DNA from: Ginsengibacter sp963792025 | Lineage (GTDB): Bacteria > Bacteroidota > Bacteroidia > Chitinophagales > Chitinophagaceae | Assembly: GCA_963792025.1 (NCBI GenBank) | Contig: CAWBUS010000008.1 | Coordinates: 723,724-787,723, forward strand | Direction of reading: 5' to 3' | Length of the DNA stretch: 64,000 nucleotides | Shown: positions 16,143 through 24,045 of the stretch, piece after piece | How the letters are laid out: each line of letters begins with the position of its first letter | Position numbering within the stretch: position 1 is the first letter of the stretch | Translations under genes and position numbers: made by a program | Notes under the pieces: model-generated | Database searches by the model: none | What the model was told of the DNA's origin: nothing | What the model saw: the letters and a program-made list of their open reading frames with translations, nothing else

Positions 16143-16849
16143 CTGCTGATATATTTCACAAAACTTCTTTTGGCAATGGGTAACAACGTTTCTTCCATTG
16201 GGTAAGCCAGGGGAGTTTCTATGTTGTATACTGCAGGGTTTGGTAATTCGGGGTGACTTCTGATTAATTCTGCTTTGATATTTTCGGCTGAATTACTTAC
16301 GGATCGCATCCACTGGTTTATAAAATCTGTCCTGATGCCACGGTATTTTTCATCGTGCTTCTCATAAATTGTCAGGTGGTATTGGTAAGCGACAGTTGTG
16401 TTAAACCGCCCGTCGCATATAAGCAGGTATCCCTCGTTAGTATCCAGCGGAATAAGGCCAACCGGTTCAATATTTAATTTTGCTTCCACAAATTCATATA
16501 TTTCAGTTCCGTTTTTTATCGTGTTTTTTATTTTCTCTGCCGAATAGTGAACGATGTCTTCCAGTTCTTTCATCAGTTCATTATCTTCTATAATTCTTTC
16601 GTATTCCAGTTGCAGCTTTTTTATATTTACTTCGGTAAGCTGCTTTGGAAAATGTTCCTGCAAAAACCTGCTGTTTTCCCGGAAGGCTACAATGTTATTG
16701 TAATGAAATATAATGTCGGCCAGTTGGGGGTATAGTTTGTTTTGGTTGAAATAAGAATTTACGTGTTGAAGGTAGGCGAGCAAGGTATATTTTTTTAGTT
16801 CGAAATCAATATAACCTTCAGCAAACCATGTTTCAGATAGGGACTTCAT
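16139..16849 (-). CDS. Conserved-looking protein of unknown function
   Basis: A 236-residue soluble protein without signal peptide or membrane segment. The N-terminal half is helical and charged (F-A-E-G-Y-I-D-F-E-L-K-K-Y-T-L-L-A-Y-L-Q-H-V, then a likely coiled stretch around residues 65-110). The C-terminal half contains G-Y-L-L-I-C-D-G-R-F-N-T-T-V-A-Y and ends with P-A-V-Y-N-I-E-T-P-L-A-Y-P-M-E-E-T-L-L-P-I-A-K-R. Codon use is like that of its neighbours and the frame is clean, so I believe it is real. I recognise no domain. It is monocistronic. Confidence 0.6.
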   Translation of the reverse strand: MKSLSETWFAEGYIDFELKKYTLLAYLQHVNSYFNQNKLYPQLADIIFHYNNIVAFRENSRFLQEHFPKQLTEVNIKKLQLEYERIIEDNELMKELEDIVHYSAEKIKNTIKNGTEIYEFVEAKLNIEPVGLIPLDTNEGYLLICDGRFNTTVAYQYHLTIYEKHDEKYRGIRTDFINQWMRSVSNSAENIKAELIRSHPELPNPAVYNIETPLAYPMEETLLPIAKRSFVKYISS

Positions 16850-17289
16850 GTTTTAGACTTTAATGATTAATAAATTGAATTTACGAATTTGATCTCATAT
16901 TTTTAGAACGGTAAATTTGGCAAATTGTTATAAGGCAGTTCGCTGAATTATTTAACCTTATTGATAGCAATTATTTTGAGAAGGGAAAGGTGAAAGTATG
17001 CAGTAAATGGGATCAATTATTAACGTTGCTTCTTTTAAAAAAACAAATTGATTGAATCCCATCGTGATGCGGGCGGTTTCTCATTGTAAATTATTGTGGC
17101 TGCCAACAAATGAAACTGTATAGAATTTTAACAATCACAAATTCAGACTTGTGTACCCTTTTCTTTCGGAAGAATTATCTTATCCCTTCTGCCCCTGTCG
17201 CTAATGGAAAACAGTAAATGATGATCACCATCCATGGGAAATTTAAAATGAGAAAAAAGAAGTTAGTTTAAAGTTAAATCTGTAAGCAT

Positions 17290-17319
17290 ACTTATAATAG
17301 AAAAATTTCTATTATAAGT
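17290..17319. repeat. Perfect 14-bp inverted repeat
   Basis: ACTTATAATAGAAA (17290-17303) is followed after two bases by its exact reverse complement (17306-17319). It could be a protein-binding site or an RNA hairpin. The word ACTTATAA recurs at the centre of the palindrome at 17462-17489. The surrounding stretch 16850-17523 contains no gene that I can support. Confidence 0.7.
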
Positions 17320-17461
17320 AATGGCCGCTTACTACGTGACAGAATTTTTATAATCGTGATATTTGCATGAGAAGAAAAATAATGTTTGTTTCGTTTCGCT
17401 TATTCAATATCCTTTAGTAAGAGCCGTTGCTTCCCTTTGAATAACCGCCTCACCTGATTAG

Positions 17462-17496
17462 ATCGTGTAAACTTATAAGTTTACACGATTTTTTTT
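17462..17496 (+). terminator. 28-bp perfect palindrome with T-run
   Basis: ATCGTGTAAACTTA and its exact reverse complement form an uninterrupted 28-bp palindrome (17462-17489), followed on the plus strand by a run of eight T (17489-17496). In the plus direction this has the form of a strong intrinsic terminator, but no plus-strand gene lies upstream. It is also 35 bp beyond the stop of the minus-strand kinase gene and may end that transcript as a bidirectional hairpin. Confidence 0.6.
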
Positions 17497-17523
17497 GTAC
17501 GGTAGATGGAAATAGGGAAATAC

Positions 17524-18513
17524 TTAATAAGGTATTTTAATGTCTATCGTGCAACCTTTGCCAGTGCTGCTTATTATTTCCATTGCACCATTGTACAACT
17601 CAATTCTGTGCATCATATTGGAAATGCCAATTCCTTTTCTCTTACTTTTCGTATCAAAGCCAAGTCCATCATCTTTTGTGGTAACATTCAGTATCCCGTC
17701 TTTTTCAGTAATGGATACCTGCACATTTTTAGCTTTGGAATATTTTACGATGTTGTTAATTTGTTCCTGTATAATCCGGTAGATGTTTAGTTTGAGATCA
17801 TCATTTAGGATCTCGGAAGAAAGTGAATAAATAAGGCTGGTTTTAATAGGAGACGTTGCGCTCAAAGTATCGAGCAGGTCTTTTACCATTTGATTAAGGT
17901 CGATGTTTTTAAGTGGGGTTGCCAACCTGTGGCAAAGCGTCCGGATTTCTTCAATAGAACGATCAATTAATTCCATAGGGTATTTGATCTTCTCTTTTAG
18001 TTCCGGATTATCCGCCCCAATCATGCCAAGGTAAAGTTTCGTCCCCGCCAGTATCTGGTTTATATTATCGTGGAGTTCTTCGCTTAAATGGTTTCTCTCT
18101 TTTTCCTGCGCAATAACCATGGCCCGGGTAACTCTTTTTTGTTCCTGTATTTTCTGACTTAATAATTGCTTTTCGATTAATTTTCTTTCCCTTATGTCTT
18201 TATTAATAGCCACAAACTGAACGGGCTTTTTATTACTATCCAGGAAGGGAACTATCGTGGCATCCACCCAAAATAATTCTCCATCTTTTGCTTTGTTCCT
18301 CACTTCGTTTCTCCATATGTTTCCTGCTAATATGGTTGTCCATAAATTTTTAATAAAAGATTTTTCATGAAAAGATGAACTTACGATCCGGTGATTTTTA
18401 CCAATCAATTCGCTGGCGCTGTATTTTGATATTTCGCAGAAATTATCATTTACATAAGTAATAATTCCTTTGGGATCAGTAATTGATACAATGGAAGATT
18501 CATCCAATGGCAA
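17524..18513 (-). CDS. PAS/HisKA_3 histidine kinase portion (C-terminal part of a split gene)
   Basis: About 329 residues: a PAS domain (S-I-V-S-I-T-D-P-K-G-I-I-T-Y-V-N-D-N-F-C, through the PAC end I-N-K-D-I-R-E-R-K), a coiled linker, a HisKA_3 dimerisation domain with the phospho-acceptor His in E-E-L-H-D-N-I-N-Q, and an HATPase domain with D-D-G-L-G-F-D and G-I-G-I-S-N-M. This is the NarX/DesK-type kinase architecture. The only start available is a TTG at 18513 that overlaps the upstream gene. The first residues L-D-E-S-S-I-V normally follow D-Y-K-x-A in such proteins, exactly what the upstream frame ends with. One superfluous base near 18510 splits what should be a single gene. Confidence 0.8.
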   Translation of the reverse strand: MPLDESSIVSITDPKGIITYVNDNFCEISKYSASELIGKNHRIVSSSFHEKSFIKNLWTTILAGNIWRNEVRNKAKDGELFWVDATIVPFLDSNKKPVQFVAINKDIRERKLIEKQLLSQKIQEQKRVTRAMVIAQEKERNHLSEELHDNINQILAGTKLYLGMIGADNPELKEKIKYPMELIDRSIEEIRTLCHRLATPLKNIDLNQMVKDLLDTLSATSPIKTSLIYSLSSEILNDDLKLNIYRIIQEQINNIVKYSKAKNVQVSITEKDGILNVTTKDDGLGFDTKSKRKGIGISNMMHRIELYNGAMEIISSTGKGCTIDIKIPY

Positions 18514-20125
18514 TTTTATAATCGGATAATTCTCTTAATGTGCGGTCTAAGGCAGTGGCATTCTTTTTTTGTTCGGTGATATTTAAATGCATTACTACCA
18601 CTCCGCCTTTCCCTTTATCACTTAGCGGAGTTACTACTACCCTAAACCATCGTTCTTCAGTTGGCGAATCGCATGGGTATTCGTATTCAAAACTATCAGA
18701 AAGTTTATTGAGCACTCTTTTAATTCCCGCCGATACTATTTTTCCATCCCCTTTTTCCTTGCCCTTTGCCGCCGCAGTTATGGTAACATAATTATCTCCA
18801 ACGCCATAGTTTTTGCCTATAAATCCGTTACTGTCAGCAAAGTTGCGCCATGCATCATTCACATCTACTATAATCCCCTGGCCATCTAAGAGTGCAATAT
18901 TGGCCGGCAGGGTATTAAGAATAGTAGACATGCGCTCCGCAAGCGTTTCTTTTTCGAATAGGTATTTTCGCGATGCATCTTCTGCATGTTTGCGAAGTGT
19001 AATATCTCTTAAAAAACAAGCCGTACCTATAATATCAGATTTGCTGTAGATGGGATAGAAAGATATTTCCGACCAGATTTCTGATTTATTTTCCACTACC
19101 ATAAAGGTTTCCCCTTTAAAAGCCCGTTCATAATATTCTTTAAAACGTTCAAACGGTTCTTTTACGAAATCAGTGGCGCCCAGTCGTACTTTAGGGTGAA
19201 ACGTCTTGCCGGATGGTTTTTTAAAATACCTGCTAAAAGAATCGTTATAAGTGATGAGATTAAAATTTCTGTCAACACTCCATATCAGGTCGCCGGTATT
19301 ATTTATTAACGCTTTAAGATTTTCCCGGTCAAATTCTCTTTCCTGTTGAATTTTTTTCTTTTCGGTTATGTCGTTTCCGTTGATGCAAATCCCCGTTACT
19401 TTTTCATTTTCTTTTACCGGTATAATTGAGAACTCAAGCCACTTTATGCTGCCATCGGCGAATGAGTATGAGCGCTCATATTCAAATTCCTCACCTTCCA
19501 CAACCCTTGCCATCATTTCTTTAAATTCCGCTCCTCTCCCTTCTTCTATCAAATCAGGAAGATAACCACCAACCCCAATTTCTTTTTTGCCAATAAATAA
19601 TCCATACCCGGCGGCAATTTTATTTAAAGCCTTTACAGTTCCATTTGTGTCCATCAGCAAAAAACCTTCATCCGTGTTTTCGAAAATTGTCTTTAGGTTA
19701 TTTTCCGATTCGATAATTTTCTGCTCAGCTTCCCTTTTTTCCTTTTCTGCTTTTTTCTGTTTTAATGCCGCATCAATAGCCACTGGCAATCTCGCCATCC
19801 TATCTTTAATAATATAATCATCGGCGCCAAGTTTAATTATACCTGCAGCAAATTCTTCCGTTGCACTTCCGGTAACCATAATAAATGGAATTTGCATGTT
19901 CCGTTGCTGCTTTATTGCAAGAGCATCTTTAGCACTGAATTGGGGCATGGAATTATCGGATAGAATAAGGTCGGGGCGAAACTCGTCGAGCGCATTAATA
20001 AATGACGACTCATCCATTACAAGCCTGAATTCAGAAAATGGCCTGTTTTTTTTCAACAAGTGGGTAATTATTTCAGCATCGGTCTCACTGTCTTCAAGCA
20101 ATAAAATTTTCAAATTATCTTTCAT
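18500..20125 (-). CDS. Receiver-PAS-PAS-PAS portion of a hybrid sensor kinase (N-terminal part of a split gene)
   Basis: 541 residues. Residues 1-125 form a CheY-like receiver (L-L-L-E-D-S-E-T-D-A, phospho-acceptor Asp in D-L-I-L-S-D-N-S-M-P, Lys in I-I-K-D-R). A coil and three PAS domains follow (about 140-255, 270-385 and 400-520), each ending in a PAC motif (D-I-T-E-K-K, D-I-T-L-R-K, N-I-T-E-Q-K). The frame ends ...R-E-L-S-D-Y-K-I-A-I-G. Deleting one C in the minus-strand TTGCCATTGG makes it run on into the kinase at 17524. The whole would be a REC-PAS4-HisKA_3-HATPase protein of about 870 residues. It follows the response regulator at 20133 by 7 bp, so they are co-transcribed. Confidence 0.85.
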   Translation of the reverse strand: MKDNLKILLLEDSETDAEIITHLLKKNRPFSEFRLVMDESSFINALDEFRPDLILSDNSMPQFSAKDALAIKQQRNMQIPFIMVTGSATEEFAAGIIKLGADDYIIKDRMARLPVAIDAALKQKKAEKEKREAEQKIIESENNLKTIFENTDEGFLLMDTNGTVKALNKIAAGYGLFIGKKEIGVGGYLPDLIEEGRGAEFKEMMARVVEGEEFEYERSYSFADGSIKWLEFSIIPVKENEKVTGICINGNDITEKKKIQQEREFDRENLKALINNTGDLIWSVDRNFNLITYNDSFSRYFKKPSGKTFHPKVRLGATDFVKEPFERFKEYYERAFKGETFMVVENKSEIWSEISFYPIYSKSDIIGTACFLRDITLRKHAEDASRKYLFEKETLAERMSTILNTLPANIALLDGQGIIVDVNDAWRNFADSNGFIGKNYGVGDNYVTITAAAKGKEKGDGKIVSAGIKRVLNKLSDSFEYEYPCDSPTEERWFRVVVTPLSDKGKGGVVVMHLNITEQKKNATALDRTLRELSDYKIAIG

Positions 20126-20132
20126 AATAGTT

Positions 20133-20579
20133 TTATCTTAAAACCGGTTCGTTCACAAGTAACCAATAAAAACCAATATTTTTTACCGCATGGGTAAAGG
20201 CGTCGAAACTTACCGGCTTTGCTATATAGCTATTAGCGCCCAGTTTATAACATTCTTGAATATCCGTACTCTCCTTTGAAGAAGTTAAGATTACAACTGG
20301 AATATCTTTTGTAGTTGCATTGCTCTTTAATTTTTCAAGTACTTCAATACCACTCACTTTGGGCATATTTATATCAAGTAATATTACCTTCAGCGCACGG
20401 GAGTTGTGCCGTTTCTTCTCAAATTTATTTTGGGCGAAAATAAAATCCAGCGCCTCTTCCCCATTTCTTACATGAAACAAATTATTGGCCAGATGGCTTC
20501 TTTTTAACTCCCTAATTGTTAATTCTGCGTCATCCATGTTGTCTTCTACAAGTAAAATATCAATTAAATTATAATCCAT
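20133..20579 (-). CDS. Rcp1-type single-domain response regulator
   Basis: 148 residues, a stand-alone receiver. It starts M-D-Y-N-L-I-D-I-L-L-V-E-D-N-M-D-D-A-E (acidic pocket), has the phospho-acceptor Asp in V-I-L-L-D-I-N-M-P-K, T/S in V-I-L-T-S-S and Lys in Y-I-A-K-P-V. The long insert around residues 45-62 (F-A-Q-N-K-F-E-K-K-R-H-N-S-R-A-L) and the C-terminal W-L-L-V-N-E are typical of the Rcp1 group, which partners phytochrome-like kinases. It lies between a second, very similar receiver (20625) and the hybrid kinase (18500). It has no output domain, so it likely acts as a phospho-relay component. Confidence 0.9.
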   Translation of the reverse strand: MDYNLIDILLVEDNMDDAELTIRELKRSHLANNLFHVRNGEEALDFIFAQNKFEKKRHNSRALKVILLDINMPKVSGIEVLEKLKSNATTKDIPVVILTSSKESTDIQECYKLGANSYIAKPVSFDAFTHAVKNIGFYWLLVNEPVLR

Positions 20580-20624
20580 ACTGCTGTGTTTATCGTTTAC
20601 AATATTTTTTAGTTCTTGTTTTGT

Positions 20625-21071
20625 TCACAATTCAGGTGGCCGGTTCAGCAACAGCCAATATAATCCCAGTTCTTTTATGGCTTTGGCATAAGATTCAAAT
20701 TCTACGGGCTTCACTATATAACTGTTAACACCAAGGTCGTAACATTTCTTAATGTCGGGGCTCTGGTTAGATGAAGTAAGAATAACTACCGGAATAATTT
20801 TGGTTCGTTCATCGGCTTTTATTTTTTCTAATACTTCTATTCCATTTACTTTGGGCATTTGAATATCAAGCAATATCAATTTCGGCACATTTTGAATTTC
20901 ACGTAGACCGACAAATTTTCCTGTAGCAAAAATAAAATCAAGCGCCTCCTCGCCGTCCTTCACATGAAGTAGGTTGTTACGAACCTGGCTCTTTTTCAAT
21001 TCTCTCATAGCCAATTCTGCATCGTCTATGTTATCTTCCACCAGTAATACATCAACTAAATTATAGTCCAT
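20625..21071 (-). CDS. Rcp1-type single-domain response regulator (tandem paralogue)
   Basis: 148 residues from the ATG at 21071; a longer frame reaching 21146 would overlap the upstream kinase and lacks support, and the paralogue begins with the same M-D-Y-N-L. The receiver residues are V-L-L-V-E-D-N-I-D-D-A-E, L-I-L-L-D-I-Q-M-P-K, V-I-L-T-S-S-N-Q and Y-I-V-K-P-V. It closely resembles the product at 20133 and has the same 45 bp spacer arrangement, so the pair arose by tandem duplication. It lies 35 bp after the HisKA kinase at 21106, the expected partner. Confidence 0.9.
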   Translation of the reverse strand: MDYNLVDVLLVEDNIDDAELAMRELKKSQVRNNLLHVKDGEEALDFIFATGKFVGLREIQNVPKLILLDIQMPKVNGIEVLEKIKADERTKIIPVVILTSSNQSPDIKKCYDLGVNSYIVKPVEFESYAKAIKELGLYWLLLNRPPEL

Positions 21072-21105
21072 ATCGTTTATCAGTTTAAAAAAATTCGCTT
21101 GTTTA

Positions 21106-23148
21106 TTATTCTTTATCAAACGGCAGTGAAAAATAGAAAGTAGCACCCTTATTCAGTTCTGCTTCAACCCATACTTCACCACCGTGTTTGGATATTATCT
21201 TGTCAACAATCGCCAGGCCAATACCGGTGCCCTCAAACTCTTCGCTGGTATGTAATCTTTGAAACACTTTGAATAATTTGGCTTTATACTTTTCATCGAA
21301 ACCAACGCCGTTATCTTTTATAAAAAAAGTTATACTTCCATTTTTTTGGATTGAACCTATTTCAATTTTTGGTTTATCTGCGTTTCCGGAATATTTAATC
21401 GCGTTTGAAATAAGATTGATCCACACCTGGTTTAAGGTATTTGCGTCCGCTTTAATAACCGGTAGCGGGTGTAAAATCCATTCAATTTTTTTTCTATTCG
21501 CATCAACCTCAACTATTATATCCTTAACCAGCTTATTTGAATCAACATTGGTTTTCATAAGTTCCTGCCGTCCCAACCTCGAGAAAGAAAGCAGGTCGTC
21601 AATCAACATTCCCATTCTTGTTGTATTTTTTTTAATAACAGTTGTAATTCTCCTGGCTTCATCATCTAATTTACTTCCATAATCTTCTTCTAAAATATTG
21701 GCAAAGCCAATAATACCTCTTAGCGGTGCCCTCAGGTCGTGCGATATTGAATAAGAAAATGCCTCCATCTCTTCAGTAGATTTTTTCAACTGTTCGGTGC
21801 GTCTTAGTACACGCTCCTCAAGTTCCGAATTTAATTTTGTAATCTCCTCTGCTGCTTTTTTCCGTTCCGTTACATCCTTAAAGTAAACAGACAAACCATT
21901 TCCTGACGGATAAGCGCTTATTTCGTACCATTTATTTAAGGCTGCATAATAGTCTTCAAAGTGAATAACCTCGTTATTTGCCATCGACTGGTGATATTTT
22001 TTGCAGGATAGGGAATCAATACTATTGGAAAATATTTCCCATAAATTGTTACCCAATATTTCCTTTTTAGGAACGGCCAATGCCGTTTCAGCAACCCTGT
22101 TCCAATAGGTAACCGTCCAGTTTTTATCTACCGCAAAGAACGCATCGCCAATACTTTCCAAAATGATATTTTTTTCTTCCATAGTTTTTACAACCGCTTC
22201 TGTTCTTTCCACAACCTTTTGCTCCAGTTCCGCATTTAATTTCTTTAGTGCATCTTCCGCATTCTTTCTTTTTGTGATGTCTCTTACAATAGTAAGATTA
22301 CCAGTTATCATTCCGTCAGCGTCTTTTAAATGAGACACCGTAGCCAGCACGTTTAAAGGTTTTCCTGATTTAGTGTGGTATATTAACTCTCCCTCCCAAT
22401 AACCATTTTCACTTAATGCAGTTAAGATTTGTTCCCTTGTTTCATAAGGATACGCGGCGTTTAAAATTTCGTTTGTTTTCTTCCCTGTTACCTCTGCGCT
22501 TGTCCATCCGAAAATTGCTTCAGCCGGTTTATTCCACCTGGTAATATTAAAATTGATATCTGCAGAAACTACGGGGTCCTGTATGTTGTCTGCAATACTT
22601 GCTAAAAAACGAATACGTTCATCAGCTTTTCGTCTTTCCGAAATGTCTCTCGTTACTTTAGCAAAACCATATAATTTTCCTTCCTCATCAATAAGCGATG
22701 TAAAAACGACATTTGCAAAGAATGTGGTGCCGTCTTTTCGAACCCTTAAGCCTTCGGTCTCATAATGGCCGTGTTGCAATGTCATTTGAAGATTTCTTTC
22801 CGGCTCGCCATCTTTTTTTTCTTCATCAGTGTAAAATATACTAAAATGTTTGCCAATGATCTCCTCTGCGGTATAGCCTTTTATGTATTCTCCGCCTGTG
22901 TTCCAACTGGCAATAATACCATTCTTATCCAGCAGGTAAATTGCATAATCTTTTACGCTGCTTACCAATAATTGAAAATCTTTTTTAGCAATTTTAAGTT
23001 TCGCTTCTTCTTTTTTACGTAAAGTAATGTCGCGTATTGAAGCGCTCACCAACAATCCTTCTTCTGTGTTAATTGGCGATAAGCTGATTTCTACCGGAAA
23101 CTTACTTCCTTCCTTTCTCACAGCATACAACTCAAGGCCGGAACCCAT
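21106..23148 (-). CDS. PAS-rich histidine kinase (main part of a frameshifted gene)
   Basis: 680 residues. It opens with the tail of a PAS/PAC domain (G-S-G-L-E-L-Y-A-V-R-K-E-G, ending D-I-T-L-R-K-K), then two PAS domains (about 52-170 and 180-290), a coil, a further PAS domain (about 320-430), a HisKA domain with S-I-S-H-D-L-R-A-P-L-R-G-I-I-G (phospho-acceptor His) and a full HATPase domain (N-A-I-K-Y-S, D-N-G-V-G-F-D, G-T-G-I-G-L-A-I-V). This kinase type is the common partner of Rcp1-like receivers, which follow directly. The start at 23148 is artificial: upstream codons K-V-R-S precede it in frame, and the missing first half-PAS lies in another frame at 23132-23350. Confidence 0.85.
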   Translation of the reverse strand: MGSGLELYAVRKEGSKFPVEISLSPINTEEGLLVSASIRDITLRKKEEAKLKIAKKDFQLLVSSVKDYAIYLLDKNGIIASWNTGGEYIKGYTAEEIIGKHFSIFYTDEEKKDGEPERNLQMTLQHGHYETEGLRVRKDGTTFFANVVFTSLIDEEGKLYGFAKVTRDISERRKADERIRFLASIADNIQDPVVSADINFNITRWNKPAEAIFGWTSAEVTGKKTNEILNAAYPYETREQILTALSENGYWEGELIYHTKSGKPLNVLATVSHLKDADGMITGNLTIVRDITKRKNAEDALKKLNAELEQKVVERTEAVVKTMEEKNIILESIGDAFFAVDKNWTVTYWNRVAETALAVPKKEILGNNLWEIFSNSIDSLSCKKYHQSMANNEVIHFEDYYAALNKWYEISAYPSGNGLSVYFKDVTERKKAAEEITKLNSELEERVLRRTEQLKKSTEEMEAFSYSISHDLRAPLRGIIGFANILEEDYGSKLDDEARRITTVIKKNTTRMGMLIDDLLSFSRLGRQELMKTNVDSNKLVKDIIVEVDANRKKIEWILHPLPVIKADANTLNQVWINLISNAIKYSGNADKPKIEIGSIQKNGSITFFIKDNGVGFDEKYKAKLFKVFQRLHTSEEFEGTGIGLAIVDKIISKHGGEVWVEAELNKGATFYFSLPFDKE

Positions 23149-23420
23149 TGATCTTACTTTGGGTCCTTAGAATAATTAGCCCGAAAAATCTCGTGTTGGC
23201 TGCCAAGTCAACCGGCACTAATATTTCAACAGGTCTGCCGGTGATGTCATCTGTTGTGTAACCAAAAAGTTTTTCCGTTTGTCGGTTAATTAAAACAATC
23301 TCACCTTTCTCATTGGCAATAACCATTGCATCCGGTGCTGCTTCCAGCAAGCCCTTGAATTTTTCTTCTGATCTTTTCCTCAGTTCTATTTCCGGAAATT
23401 CCAGTGCTATTCTGCGTTAC
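23132..23420 (-). pseudogene. Frameshifted N-terminal PAS domain of the kinase at 21106
   Basis: The frame 23132-23350 encodes L-L-E-A-A-P-D-A-M-V-I-A-N-E-K-G-E-I-V-L, then G-Y-T-T-D-D-I-T-G-R-P-V-E-I-L-V-P, the first half of the PAS domain whose second half opens the 21106 frame. Two single-base losses explain the break: one T in the TTTTT run (near 23200) restores R-A-N-Y-S-K-D-P, and one C in GACCCAAAG (near 23168) restores P-K-V-R-S-M-G-S-G. Upstream, no ATG is in frame after a stop near 23415; a start-like M-R-N-A-E lies in a different frame near 23420, so the 5' end is also disturbed. At least three indels lie in about 250 bp. Confidence 0.75.
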
Positions 23421-23599
23421 GCATCGAAAATAATACTAGGCAAATGTTATAATACAAATTCAAATGGTGAAACTGGTTTCATTAGCATTTTTTCTTGTCT
23501 CAAGCAAAGTCTTTTCTTCATTTTGCATTGTTGTTGCTATATCGCGTATTTATCCCAATAAAACTTCCTTGTTTAAAAAGACAAGATGCTTACCGCTTC

Positions 23600-23907
23600 A
23601 AGCCCGTGTGCATCACGCAGAGCTCCACAGGCAAGGAATAAACGCTGCACAAAAGAACAACACAAACGCAAAAACCTGATCCCGTGGTCTGAAGTGAGCG
23701 CCTTTACAATTTTAATATTGTCCCTGAAGCCTCTTCACTTTTCTTTTTTGAAATAACCGGTATTGACGATCGCGGTTATCGGTACTGGAAAGGCCGCCTC
23801 ATGATCAATTCGGACAGCGTCACATTCTGAATGCTAATAATTACCTGCTGCGTAGTGAAATCAGTTGTCCCGTATCCTCAACCAACGGGGCTGCCGGAGT
23901 GAAATAA
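23600..23907 (+). pseudogene. Decayed C-terminal fragment of an unidentified gene
   Basis: On the plus strand, coding-like segments occur in shifting frames: L-I-P-W-S-E-V-S-A-F-T, then F-N-I-V-P-E-A-S-S-L-F-F-F-E-I-T-G-I-D-D, then (after a one-base shift near 23829) N-A-N-N-Y-L-L-R-S-E-I-S-C-P-V and a stop at 23907. They read like one protein end broken by two frameshifts. The parent family is not recognised. It sits between two minus-strand PAS genes, where a truncation breakpoint is also suspected (24046). Confidence 0.35.
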
Positions 23908-24045
23908 AAAATATGAGAGCCACTGCCGTTGTTACTACAAATAATTTGCATAAAAGATTCTATTGTACAATTCCTCATATTTTTCCCCAATATTTAATTA
24001 AAAAGTGACTTCCGCTTTCACTATTTTGTCATATCCTATATATAT

